A DNA stretch of 64,000 nucleotides from Burkholderia sp. SRS-46. Lineage in GTDB: Bacteria; Pseudomonadota; Gammaproteobacteria; Burkholderiales; Burkholderiaceae. Within the stretch, counting starts at the first letter, position 1; every line of letters begins with the position of its first letter. Under the pieces are notes generated by a model. That model ran no database searches. It was not told the origin of the DNA and saw only the letters and a program-made list of their open reading frames with translations. The stretch lies in assembly GCF_004343775.1 (NCBI RefSeq), contig NZ_PTXL01000015.1, positions 62,001 to 126,000 of the forward strand, given 5' to 3'. Below are positions 36,114 to 46,400 of this stretch, in pieces. A program made the translations under genes and the position numbers.

Positions 36114-37252
36114 CGCAGCCTATGGCGCCCGACACGCATCCCGCCATGCCGCCGGCCGCGAACCCGGCCGCGAACCCGGCCGATCGCGCGGCGCGTCGCG
36201 ACGCGTTCCGGGCACGCCTGCGCGCCGCGCCGCACGGCCATGACCTGTTCCAGGCGCTGCGCTGGCTCGATGCGCTGTCGCCGCAGCATGCGCCGCTCGG
36301 CCATGCGGCGCGGCCGCGCGACGAGCCGGTCAGGCTCGGCCAGGCGCCGTCGCTCGCGTTCGCGGCGGCGATGCTGGCCGGCGTCGACGACGGCGGCGCG
36401 GTGCCGCGCATCGCGATCCACGGCTTCGGGCTGTTCGGCCCGAACGGGCCGCTGCCGGCGCACCTGACCGAATATGCGCACGAGCGCGCGGCGCAGCACG
36501 GCGATCCGGCGTTCGCCGCGTTCGCCGACCTGTTTCATCACCGGCTGATCCTGCTGTTCTACCGTGCGTGGGCCGACGCGCAGCCGACGGTGAGCCTCGA
36601 CCGGCCCGCGCGCGCACGGTTCGACGGCTACGTCGCGAGCCTGATCGGGCGCGCGGCGGCGGCCGAAGGGCCGGCCGGGCCCGACGCGCTCGCGCCGCAC
36701 GCGCGCTGTTTCCACGCCGGCCATCTGGTGCGGCATACGCGCAACCCCGAAGGGCTCGCGCAGATCCTGCGGCGGCATTTCGGCGTCGCGGTGCGCATCG
36801 TCGAGCATGTGCCGCAATGGGTGACGATCGAGCGCGCGCAGCGCTGCGCGATCCGCGCGACGCGGCCGACGCTGCCGCTCGGCGGCGCGGTGCTCGGCAT
36901 CGCGGTGCGCGATGCACAGTCGCGGTTCCGGATCGTGCTCGGTCCGCTGTCGCTCGACGCGTACCGGCAATGCCTGCCCGGCGGCGCGTATGCGCGGCCG
37001 CTTGCGCAATGGGTGCGCGAATACGTCGGCATCGAGTTCGACTGGGACGTGCAGCTCGAACTTGCGCACGACGCGGTGCCGGCGGCCGCGCTCGGCAGCC
37101 CGCACGGGATCGGCCGCAGCGCGTGGCTCGGGCGGCGCCTCGAGCCCGGCCCCGCGCGCGATCTCGTGATCGACGGCCGCGCGTACGAAGCCGCGTTTCG
37201 TCGCGGCCTGGCGCGGGCGGCAAGCGCGCCCGCCGATCGTGAACCTGCCTGA
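36110..37252 (+). CDS. tssG: T6SS baseplate protein TssG
   Basis: 380 aa. TssG signatures 'PHGHDLFQALRWLDALSP', 'FGLFGPNGPLPAHLTEYAHE', 'FHHRLILLFYRAWADAQP', and the late 'LPGGAYARPLAQWVREY'. Baseplate wedge partner of TssF and TssK. An Ala/Pro/Asn-rich stretch (residues 12-25) precedes the conserved part. Confidence 0.95.
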   Translation: MTQPMAPDTHPAMPPAANPAANPADRAARRDAFRARLRAAPHGHDLFQALRWLDALSPQHAPLGHAARPRDEPVRLGQAPSLAFAAAMLAGVDDGGAVPRIAIHGFGLFGPNGPLPAHLTEYAHERAAQHGDPAFAAFADLFHHRLILLFYRAWADAQPTVSLDRPARARFDGYVASLIGRAAAAEGPAGPDALAPHARCFHAGHLVRHTRNPEGLAQILRRHFGVAVRIVEHVPQWVTIERAQRCAIRATRPTLPLGGAVLGIAVRDAQSRFRIVLGPLSLDAYRQCLPGGAYARPLAQWVREYVGIEFDWDVQLELAHDAVPAAALGSPHGIGRSAWLGRRLEPGPARDLVIDGRAYEAAFRRGLARAASAPADREPA

Positions 37253-37264
37253 ACGGAAACCATC

Positions 37265-39916
37265 ATGTCCGATATCGGCCGCGTCACCCTGTTCGGAAAG
37301 CTGAACCCGTTCCTCTACGAGACGCTGGAGCAGGCGACCGGCTTCTGCCGGCTGCGCGGCAATCCGTACGTCGAGCTCGCGCACTGGCTGAAGCAGATCC
37401 TGCAGCGCCCGGACGGCGACCTGCACCGCATCCTGCGCCGCTTCGAGATCGATCCCGCCGCGCTCGATCGCGCGATCGTCGCGTCGCTCGACCGGCTGCC
37501 GCGCGGCGCGGGCTCGGTGTCCGACCTGTCCGCGCACATCGACGACGCGGTCGAGCGCGCGTGGGTCTACGCGACGCTCAAGTACGACGCGACGCGGATT
37601 CGCGGCGCGACGCTGGTGCTCGCGATCCTGAAGACGCCGCAGCTGCGCGGCGTGCTGGTCGGGATCGCGCGCGAGTTCGAGCGCATCGTGCCGGACGTGC
37701 TGGCCGAGTCGCTCGACGCGATCGTCGACGGCTCGCCGGAAGCGCCGCTGCCCGACGCGCAGGGGGCGGCCGGTGTGGCGGCGGCTGCTTCGGCCGGCGA
37801 CGGCTCGGCGCTCGCGCGCTTCGCCGTCGACCTCACCGCCCGCGCCCGGGCCGGCGAGATCGACCCGGTCGTCGGGCGCGACGCCGAGATCCGCCAGATC
37901 GTCGATATCCTGCTGCGGCGCCGGCAGAACAACCCGCTGCTGGTCGGCGAGGCGGGCGTCGGCAAGACCGCCGTCGCCGAGGGCTTCGCGCTGCGGATCG
38001 TCGCGGGCGACGTGCCGCCGCCGCTGCGCGACGTCGCGCTGTACCTGCTCGACCTCGGCCTGCTGCAGGCCGGCGCGGGCGTGAAAGGCGAGTTCGAGAG
38101 CCGCTTGCGCGGCGTGATCGACGAGGCGATGTCGGGCGGGCGGCCGGCGATCCTGTTCATCGACGAGGTGCACACGCTCGTCGGCGCGGGCGGCGCGGCC
38201 GGCACCGGCGATGCCGCGAACCTGCTGAAGCCGGCGCTCGCGCGCGGCCTGCTGCGCACGATCGGCGCGACCACGTGGTCCGAGTACAAGCAAACCATTG
38301 AAAAGGATCCCGCCTTGACCCGGCGCTTCCAGCTCGTGCACGTGCACGAGCCGGAGGAAGACGCGGCGCTCGCGATGCTGCGCGGGCTCGCCGCGAAGCT
38401 CGAGGCCCATCACCGCGTACTGGTGCTCGACGAGGCGCTGCAGGCGGCCGTCACGCTGTCGCACCGCTACATCCCCGCGCGCCAGTTGCCCGACAAGGCG
38501 ATCAGCCTGCTCGACACGGTGTGCGCGCGCGTCGCCGTCAGCCAGCATGCGGTGCCCGCGCCGATCGAGGATGCACGCCGCCGCATCGACAGCCTGCGGG
38601 TCGAGCACGAACGGATCGGGCGCGAGTGCGCGCTCGGCACCGGCGACGCCGCGCGGCGCGATGCGATCGCCGTGGCGATTGCCGGCGCGCAGGCCGGGCT
38701 GGACCGGCTCGACGCGCGCTGGCAGGCCGAGCGCGACGCGTTGACGACGATCGTCGCGTCGCGCGCCGCGCTGCTCGACGACGAACCGTCGCAGGCCCTC
38801 GACGCGGATGCGCGCGCCGCCGCACAGAGCCGCCTCGCCGCCGCCCAACTCGCGCTGGCCGAGCTCCAGGGCGACGCGCCGCTCGTGCTGCCGGCGGTCG
38901 ACACGCACGCGGTGGCGGCCGTCGTCGCGGACTGGACCGGGATTCCGCTCGGGCGGATGGTGCGCGACGAGACGCAGGCGGTGCTGAAGCTTGCCGCCAC
39001 GCTCGGCGAACGCGTGGTCGGCCAGCGCCACGCGGTCGAGCTGATCGCCGAACGGATCCAGACCGCCCGCGCGCGGCTCGACGATCCGGCGAAGCCGCAC
39101 GGCGTGTTCCTGCTGTGCGGGCCGTCGGGCGTCGGCAAGACCGAGACGGCGCTCGCGCTCGCCGACACGCTGTACGGCGGCGAGCACAACGCGATCACGA
39201 TCAACATGAGCGAGTTCCAGGAGGCGCACACCGTGTCGACGCTGAAGGGCGCGCCGCCCGGCTACGTCGGCTACGGGCAGGGCGGCGTGCTGACCGAGGC
39301 CGTGCGGCGCCGGCCGTACAGCGTCGTGCTGCTCGACGAGATCGAGAAGGCGCATCGCGACGTGCACGAGCTGTTCTTCCAGGTGTTCGACAAGGGCTGG
39401 ATGGAGGACGGCGAAGGGCGCGACATCGATTTCCGGCACACCGTGATCCTGCTCACGTCGAACGTCGGCTCGGAGCAGGTGATCCGGCTGTGCCGCGACC
39501 CGGAGCGGCTGCCCGACGCGCAGGCGCTCGCCGACGCGCTGCGCGCGCCGCTGCGCGGCGTGTTTCCGGCCGCGCTGCTCGGCCGGCTGACCGTCGTGCC
39601 GTACTACCCGCTGACCGACGCGACGCTCGCGCGCGTCGTCGCGCTGCAGCTCGCGCGCATCGAGCGGCGGATCGACGCGCACCACGGCATCCGGCTGCAT
39701 TGCGCGGACAGCGCGACCGCGCTGATCGTCGAGCGCTGCCGGACGATCGAATCCGGCGGCCGGATGGTCGACGCGATCCTCACGCACACCGTGCTGCCGC
39801 GGATCAGCCGGGCCATCCTGCAGGCGACGCTCGAAGGCCGCACGCTGGCGTCGATCGACGTGAGCGCGGCCGACGGCGAATTCGTCTACCGCTTCGACGA
39901 GGAGGTCGCGACGTGA
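37265..39916 (+). CDS. clpV: T6SS sheath-disassembly AAA+ ATPase ClpV (TssH)
   Basis: 883 aa. The N-domain (1-150) binds the TssC N-terminal helix. First AAA module: Walker A 'GEAGVGKTAV' near 228, Walker B 'ILFIDEVHTL'. The ClpB-like middle domain follows (about 430-540). Second AAA module: Walker A 'GPSGVGKTET' near 619, Walker B 'VVLLDEIEKA', sensor 'LLTSNVGSEQV'. It unfolds contracted sheath for recycling. Stop overlaps the vgrG GTG by 4 bases. Confidence 0.96.
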   Translation: MSDIGRVTLFGKLNPFLYETLEQATGFCRLRGNPYVELAHWLKQILQRPDGDLHRILRRFEIDPAALDRAIVASLDRLPRGAGSVSDLSAHIDDAVERAWVYATLKYDATRIRGATLVLAILKTPQLRGVLVGIAREFERIVPDVLAESLDAIVDGSPEAPLPDAQGAAGVAAAASAGDGSALARFAVDLTARARAGEIDPVVGRDAEIRQIVDILLRRRQNNPLLVGEAGVGKTAVAEGFALRIVAGDVPPPLRDVALYLLDLGLLQAGAGVKGEFESRLRGVIDEAMSGGRPAILFIDEVHTLVGAGGAAGTGDAANLLKPALARGLLRTIGATTWSEYKQTIEKDPALTRRFQLVHVHEPEEDAALAMLRGLAAKLEAHHRVLVLDEALQAAVTLSHRYIPARQLPDKAISLLDTVCARVAVSQHAVPAPIEDARRRIDSLRVEHERIGRECALGTGDAARRDAIAVAIAGAQAGLDRLDARWQAERDALTTIVASRAALLDDEPSQALDADARAAAQSRLAAAQLALAELQGDAPLVLPAVDTHAVAAVVADWTGIPLGRMVRDETQAVLKLAATLGERVVGQRHAVELIAERIQTARARLDDPAKPHGVFLLCGPSGVGKTETALALADTLYGGEHNAITINMSEFQEAHTVSTLKGAPPGYVGYGQGGVLTEAVRRRPYSVVLLDEIEKAHRDVHELFFQVFDKGWMEDGEGRDIDFRHTVILLTSNVGSEQVIRLCRDPERLPDAQALADALRAPLRGVFPAALLGRLTVVPYYPLTDATLARVVALQLARIERRIDAHHGIRLHCADSATALIVERCRTIESGGRMVDAILTHTVLPRISRAILQATLEGRTLASIDVSAADGEFVYRFDEEVAT

Positions 39917-42117
39917 ATCGCGTGTTCACCCTCGACAGCCCGCTCGGCGACGACCTGAAATTCCACCGGCTCGACGGCGACGAGGCGCTCGGCCGCCTGT
40001 TCGAATACCGGATCGAGGCGCTCGCCGACAGCCACAGCCTGTCGCTGAAGGATCTGCTCGGCAAGCCGGTGACGGTGCGCATCGAGCAGCAGGACGGCTC
40101 GGTCCGCTACCTGAACGGCATCGTTGCGCGCGTGTCGCTCGCGGGACGGCGCGCCGAACGGCATTACGGCTACGCGCTCACCGTGCGCCCGTGGCTGTGG
40201 CTCGCGACGCGCCGCTCCGACTGCCGGATCTTCCAGAACCGCACCGTGCCCGAAATCGTGCAGGAGGTGCTCGCGCCTTACGGCTTTCCGATTGAGAACC
40301 GCCTGACCGAGTCGTACGTGCCGCGCGACTACTGCGTGCAGTACAACGAGACGGATGCCGCGTTCGTGTCGCGGCTGATGGAATTCGAAGGGATCTACTA
40401 CGGGTTCCGGCACGCGGCGCAGGCGCACACGCTGGTGCTGTGCGACGCGATGTCGTCGCACGCGGCGCTGCCCGGCTACGCGACGATCCCGTTCATCGCG
40501 CGCGACCGCACGGCGATCGCCGACGAGGAGCATATCGACAGCTGGCTGCCCGCGCAGGAGGTGAGCGTCGGCAAGCATCAGACCAGCGACTACGACTACA
40601 CGAAGCCGCGCGCCGACCTGTCCGCGCAGCAGGTCGATCCGCGCGGCCACGACCACGACGGCTTTGCGTCGTTCGAGTGGCCGGGCGGCTATCGCGACGA
40701 TGCTCCCGGCGCGCGCACCAGCCGCGTGCGGCTCGAGGAGCAGCAGGCCGAGCACGAACGCGCGAGCGCCAGCACCGACGTGCGCGGCGTCGCGCCCGGC
40801 TGGCTGTTCACGCTCGCGCATTGCCCGCGCGCCGACCAGAACCGCGAATACCTGATCGTGCGGTGCCAGTACCGGTTTCAGGAGAACGCGTATGCGAGCG
40901 CCGCCGACGCCGAAGCGGTCGTGCACGAATCGCAGCTGCTCGTGCAGCCGTCGAGCCTGCCTTACCGGTCGCCGCGCGAGACGCCGAGGCCGCGCACCAG
41001 CGGGCCGCAGACGGCGACCGTCGTCGGGCCGCCCGGCGAGGAGATCTGGACCGACCAGTACGGCCGCGTGAAGCTCCAGTTCCGCTGGGACCGCTACGGG
41101 CAGCGCAACCAGGATTCGTCGTGCTGGGTGCGCGTGTCGAGCCCGTGGGCCGGCGGCGGCTTCGGCGGCGTGCAGATTCCGCGCGTGGGCGACGAGGTGG
41201 TGGTCGATTTCCTGAACGGCGACCCGGACCAGCCGATCGTGACGGGGCGCGTCTACAACGGCGAAAGGATGCCGCCGTGGGGGTTGCCGGGGAGCGCGAC
41301 GCAAAGCGGGCTGCTGTCGAGGTCGTCGCCCGGCGGGACGACCGAGCATGCGAACGCGTTCCGGTTCGAGGACAAGAAGGGCGCGGAGCAGCTGTGGATG
41401 CACGCGGAGCGGAATTTCGACGCGGAGACGGAGCTCGATCATTCGCTGTCGGTCGGCAACAACCATACGCATACGGTCGGCAACGACGAGACGATGCAGG
41501 TGAAGAACAACCGGCAACGCAGCGTCGGGCAGAACGAGACGGTGAACATCGGCCAGCATCGGGTCGCGCAGATCGGCGGGAACGAGACGCATGGGGTCGT
41601 CGGAAACCGGACGCGCTCGGTCGGCCAGAACGAAACCGTGACGGTCGGCGCGAATCGCGACGCGACCATCGGCGGCACGCACAAGGAAACCGTCGCGCAG
41701 GGCAAGACCGAAACGATCGGCGAAGCCAAGACGCTCACGGTCGGGCAGCTTTATCACACGACGTCGCAGGACATGAAGACGACGGTCGCGGCGACGCATA
41801 CCGAGGAAATCGGCGCGCGCACGTCGACGATTTCGAACGCGCATGTGCTTACCGTCGGCGGCGAACATTCCGTCAACGTCGGGGCGAACCACACGACGAA
41901 CGTGCAGCATCAGGTGCGCGTCACTGCCGGTGACCAGCTCGCGCTCGTCTGCGGGATGTCCAGCATCGTGATGAAAAGCGACGGCACGATCGTGATCCAG
42001 GGCGTCAAGGTCGAGTCGAGCGGCTCGGACAGCCACAGCGTGCGCGGCAAGACGGTGACGTCGTCGGCGACCGGCGAGCACACCGTCGAGGGCACGGTGC
42101 TGAAACTGAATCCGTGA
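39913..42117 (+). CDS. vgrG: T6SS spike protein VgrG
   Basis: 734 aa, GTG start overlapping clpV. The gp27-like head ('FEYRIEALADSHSL', 'YNETDAAFVSRLMEFEGIYY'), the gp5 OB-fold ('DQYGRVKLQFRWDRYGQRNQ') and 'GFGGVQIPRVGDEVVVDFLN' are clear. Residues about 510-700 form the beta-helix needle with short polar repeats ('SVGNNHTHTVGNDETM', 'SVGQNETVNIG', 'TVGANRDATIGGTH'). No extra C-terminal enzyme domain is present, so it probably delivers its cargo through the following adaptor-like and Rhs proteins. Confidence 0.95.
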   Translation: MNRVFTLDSPLGDDLKFHRLDGDEALGRLFEYRIEALADSHSLSLKDLLGKPVTVRIEQQDGSVRYLNGIVARVSLAGRRAERHYGYALTVRPWLWLATRRSDCRIFQNRTVPEIVQEVLAPYGFPIENRLTESYVPRDYCVQYNETDAAFVSRLMEFEGIYYGFRHAAQAHTLVLCDAMSSHAALPGYATIPFIARDRTAIADEEHIDSWLPAQEVSVGKHQTSDYDYTKPRADLSAQQVDPRGHDHDGFASFEWPGGYRDDAPGARTSRVRLEEQQAEHERASASTDVRGVAPGWLFTLAHCPRADQNREYLIVRCQYRFQENAYASAADAEAVVHESQLLVQPSSLPYRSPRETPRPRTSGPQTATVVGPPGEEIWTDQYGRVKLQFRWDRYGQRNQDSSCWVRVSSPWAGGGFGGVQIPRVGDEVVVDFLNGDPDQPIVTGRVYNGERMPPWGLPGSATQSGLLSRSSPGGTTEHANAFRFEDKKGAEQLWMHAERNFDAETELDHSLSVGNNHTHTVGNDETMQVKNNRQRSVGQNETVNIGQHRVAQIGGNETHGVVGNRTRSVGQNETVTVGANRDATIGGTHKETVAQGKTETIGEAKTLTVGQLYHTTSQDMKTTVAATHTEEIGARTSTISNAHVLTVGGEHSVNVGANHTTNVQHQVRVTAGDQLALVCGMSSIVMKSDGTIVIQGVKVESSGSDSHSVRGKTVTSSATGEHTVEGTVLKLNP

Positions 42118-42130
42118 CGGGAGCGAGCGC

Positions 42131-43396
42131 ATGCAGAACTGGCAACCGACCAACCCCGTGGAGCGCAGGTTCATGGACGCGCACGCGGACTGGATGGGTT
42201 TCGCGAACGATCGCGCCGCGCGCCTGATGATCTGGCAGAGCGACGACACCGATGCGCAGCTCGTGCGGCTGTATTTCCAGGTGCAGGAGGAAACCTCGTG
42301 CGCGGTGCGGACGATGCGCGCGCTGTTCGAGCATGAATCCGGCTATGCGCGGGCGCTGACGGACGAACTCGTCGCGTTCTACGACAGCCGGCGCGACGCT
42401 TCCATCGCGCAAGGGCTGCGTGCCGACTGGCAGGCGCCGCGCAGCGACGGCGCGAATCCGGTGCTGCACCTGCTCACGGTCGCCGACAGCCTGATGCATC
42501 ACCATCCGGACATTTTTCCCGCGATGGTGTTCGTGCTGGCGCCGGCGCAGGTGCGCGACGACGCGGCATGGTCGCGCTGGCTCGACGGGCTGCTGGCGGT
42601 CGTGGCCGCCGCGCCGGCGCTCGGCGAGCGCGTGCGCTTCGTCGTGCCGTGTACGGACGCCGCGCCATTGGCGGGGCTGCTGCAGCGTCATCCCGATAGC
42701 GTGCGCGTCGTGCAGGGCCGATACGCGATGGCGAGCGTGCCGCGCGAACTGCTGGCCGAATCCGGCGAGCGCGGACCCAGCGGCGAGTTCCGGCGCGCGT
42801 TCGTGATGTTGAGCGAGACGATCGACAGCGGCAGCCCGGCCCGGCTCGAGGAACTGCGCGCGGCGGCGCTGAAGGTGGCGGCACGTGAGCAATGGTTCGA
42901 CCAGTGCGCGGTCGTGCACCTGATCGCGGGTGCCGCGTACCTGAAGTGGCGCGATCGCGAGCGCGCGATCGACGCGTACCGGCAGGCGGCCGACAGCGGC
43001 ATGCGCGCGGTGAACGCCGGGCATCCGGCCGGGCACACGCTCGTCGCGAACGGCTTGTTCGGCGAGGCGAGCGTGCATCTGACGCACAAGGATTTCGCGC
43101 ACGCGGCGTACTGCTACGAACGGGCGGCGGCATCGACGGCGGCCGCACCGGACGCGCTGATGACGGTCGAGGCATGGCGCATGAGCGCCGTGTGCTGGGA
43201 GCGGGCAGGGGCGCGCGAGCACGCGCTGGAGGCCGGCTTCAATGCGCTCGATGCGGGCTTGATGATCGACGAATCGATCCGCGTGAACAGCAACCTGCGG
43301 CTCGTCGTCGAATGGATGGTGTCGCAGGTCGGCGCGTTCGACCGGCGGCGCGGCGAGCTCAGCGAGAAGGTCGCCGCGCTGCGCGGCGGGCGTTGA
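42131..43396 (+). CDS. Unrecognised protein in T6SS adaptor position between VgrG and Rhs
   Basis: 421 aa, no signal peptide or membrane helix. The N-terminal half (1-200) has an alpha/beta look with 'DWMGFANDRAARLMIW', 'LTVADSLMHHHPDIFPAM'; the C-terminal half (about 235-400) is all helical and TPR-like ('LIAGAAYLKWRDRERAIDAY', 'HAAYCYERAAAS', 'WRMSAVCWERAGAREHALEA'). I do not recognise DUF4123, DUF1795 (Eag) or DUF2169 adaptor signatures. It sits 13 bp after vgrG and 13 bp before the Rhs gene, the place normally held by an effector-loading adaptor or chaperone, so that role is inferred from context alone. Confidence 0.75.
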   Translation: MQNWQPTNPVERRFMDAHADWMGFANDRAARLMIWQSDDTDAQLVRLYFQVQEETSCAVRTMRALFEHESGYARALTDELVAFYDSRRDASIAQGLRADWQAPRSDGANPVLHLLTVADSLMHHHPDIFPAMVFVLAPAQVRDDAAWSRWLDGLLAVVAAAPALGERVRFVVPCTDAAPLAGLLQRHPDSVRVVQGRYAMASVPRELLAESGERGPSGEFRRAFVMLSETIDSGSPARLEELRAAALKVAAREQWFDQCAVVHLIAGAAYLKWRDRERAIDAYRQAADSGMRAVNAGHPAGHTLVANGLFGEASVHLTHKDFAHAAYCYERAAASTAAAPDALMTVEAWRMSAVCWERAGAREHALEAGFNALDAGLMIDESIRVNSNLRLVVEWMVSQVGAFDRRRGELSEKVAALRGGR

Positions 43397-43409
43397 GCGG
43401 GAGGGCCGC

Positions 43410-46400
43410 GTGGGATTGCCGGCGGTCAGGCATCTGGATCCGGTCGTCGGGGTCGACGTGCATTCGGTGCTGGTCGCGCCCAGCCCGACGCCGGTGTTCC
43501 TGCCGCATCCGCATGTCGGCTTCATGCTCGACCTGCGGGAGTACGTCGAGGCGGCCAAGGGCGTGGTCGGCAGCATCGCGATGGCGATCGTGCAGGAGAA
43601 GGTGACCGAGTATCTCGACGATCACCCCGACGTCGTGAAGCAGCTCGACGACGCGGCCGGGTTGGCGGCCGGGAAGCTGGCGGACCTGAACGACGATCCG
43701 ATCGTCGCGGAAGGGCTGCGGCTCCAGCGGGCGGCCGCGGCGTTCAAGGGCGGCATTGACGATGCGCTGGGCGCGAATGTCGGGTCGGGCGGGAGCGCGG
43801 GCCGGCCGATTTTCGTGAACGGCCTGCTGCGGGCCACCGCCGGCACGCACTCGTTCCACGTTCCGGGCCTGCATTTTCCGCTGGGCGAATCGTTCGCGCC
43901 GCCGCCGCCGGAGGATCCGCTGCCGTCGGACGATGCGGAATCGTACATGGGCAGCAGGACGGTGCTTGCCAACAACGATCCGATGTCGTTCATGGCGCTG
44001 CCGGCGATGAGCTGCTGGTCGGTCGGCCTGGAGCCGCCTTCGCACAACGGCGCGCACACGGCGCGCAGCTATCCGTCGATGCCGAGTTCGGTGATGTTGC
44101 CGATTCCGGCCGGCAGGCCGGTGCTCGTCGGCGGGCCGCCGGTCATGAACATGGCCGCGGCGGCGAAGGGGTTGTTCAAGGCGTTTCAGGGGTCGAAGTG
44201 GGCGAGGGCGCTGGCGGACAAGCTGCATCTGAAGCCGGGGTTCCTGCGGTGCAAGGTATTGAAGGCGGAGCCGGTGGACGTGACCACCGGCGAAGTGATC
44301 GTCCGGCAGAACGACTTCAAGGTGTCCGGCCGGCTGTCGCTCGTGTGGGACCGCTGTTACGCGAGTCATGACCCGCATGCGGGGGCGGTCGGCGCGGGTT
44401 GGCAAACGCCGGCCGATATCCGCCTCGAACTGATGCGGCACGACGGCGGGATCGGCGCGGCGGCGCATTTTCCCGACCATGCGGCCGCGTTCGATTCGGC
44501 GCCGCGACAGGACGGATGGGCGTTTCGCGCGTACGACGGGAAGTACGGGCATGCGCTGTACCGGCGTGACGGGCGGTTCGTGCTGCGCATGCGCAGTGGA
44601 ATCGAATACGCGTTCGACCGTCCGGCCGGGCCGCCACGCGCGAGTGAATCGCTCGACGACTTCGTCGGCCCTGCGTTGCCGATCGCGCGCATCGCTGATC
44701 TCAACGGCAACGCCTGGTCGTTCGAGCGCGAACCGGATGGCCGTCTCGTGCGTCTGGTCGAATGGAAGCGGGATGCGTCGACCGGGCGGGTAATCGAGTG
44801 CGGCGGCGCACGCGGGCGCGATGCCGCGCGGCTGACCTCGCTGACGCTGATCGATGCCGGCGGGCACGCGCATCCGCTCGTGAGCTATGAGCATGATGGC
44901 GAAGGCAACCTGACCGCGGCCATCGATGCGATGGCCCATCCGCATCGCTTCGCATATGCGGATGGGCACCGGATGGTGAGTCATGCGAGCGCGCGGGGCG
45001 TGTCGTTCCACTACAGCTACCGACTGGGCGATGACGGGAGGTGGCGCGTCGATCACGCATGGGGAGACGAAGGTCTTTTCGATTATCGCTTTGCCTATGA
45101 TCGCGCGCGGATGGAAACGTGCGTGACCGATTCGCTGGGCCACGTGTCCGTCGTCCAGATGAACGAGCGCGGCCTGCCGGTGATCGAGATCGATCCGCTC
45201 GGCGGGGTAACCGCCTACCGGTACGACGCGCAAGGGCGCACGAAAGCGGAGATCGATCCCGCCGGGCGGACGACCGGGTGGGAATACGACGCATACGGCA
45301 ATCTGATCGTGCACACGCTGCCGGACGGCGCCGTGATGCGCAGCGAATACGACGGCGAACATCGGCTGGTTCGCGTGACGGTGCCGGGCGAGCGGACATG
45401 GCGCTACGAATGGGACGAGGCCGGCAACCTGCTCGCACAGACGACGCCGTCGCAGGCCATGTTCCGGTACCGGTACGACGCGCATGGGCAACTCGTCGCG
45501 TACACGGGGCCACGCGATACGGTTGCGCAATTCGAATACGACCGCGACGGGCATCTCGCCATGCTGGTCGACGAGCGCGGCCATCGCACGCGGTATACGC
45601 ACGACACGCGCGGAAACGTGTTGCGGGTCGTGAACGCGCTCGGCCAGGCAAGCAGCTACGAATACGACCGTAACGGAAACCTGACGCGCGCGGTTGAAAC
45701 CGGCGGCGGCGAAATCCGCTGCGACTACGACACGGACGGCAATCTGGTGCGCTACCGCGATCCGATGGGATACGTATCGCGCATGACGTATTCGCCGTTG
45801 GGGCAGATCAGCAAGCGGCTGATGCCCGACGGCAATGTCGTCGAATACCGATACGACACGGAGGAGCGACTGGTCGGCGTCCTCGACGAACGGGGGGCGC
45901 TATACGCGCTGAAGCGCGATGCGCTGGGGCGGATCGTCGAGGAAGTCGATTACTGGGGGCAGTCGAGGCGCTACGACTATGATCCGTCGGGCCTGCTGCT
46001 GCGGAGTGTCGATCCCCTGGGCCGGGCGATCGACTATCGCAACGACTTGCTCGGACGCATCGTGCAGAAGCGCGTGCCCGATCCGCGCCAACCGGACGGC
46101 ACGCGCATCGAGACCTTCGTCTACGATCGCAGCGGCAACCTCGTCCGTGCCGAGAATCCGGATTGCGTGGTCGAATTGCGCTACGACGCCGAGGGGCGAG
46201 TCGTCGAGGAACGGCAAGGCGGCGATTTCGTGATTGCGTGCGCATACGATGCGGCGGGCAATCGTATCGAACGGCGTACCGAAAGGTTCGCGCACGGGCG
46301 GACGATGACCCACGCCGTGCGCTACCGCTATGACGAACTGAATGCCGTTACGGCGATCGAGATCGACGACGCGGCGCCCGTGACGCTCGAGCGCGACGCG

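Noticed and set aside
35543..39787. 1414-codon open frame on the reverse strand across tssF-clpV
   Set aside because: It is the antisense shadow of strongly GC3-biased genes. The forward frames encode recognisable TssF, TssG and ClpV; the reverse product is Arg/Ala/Asp-rich without domains.
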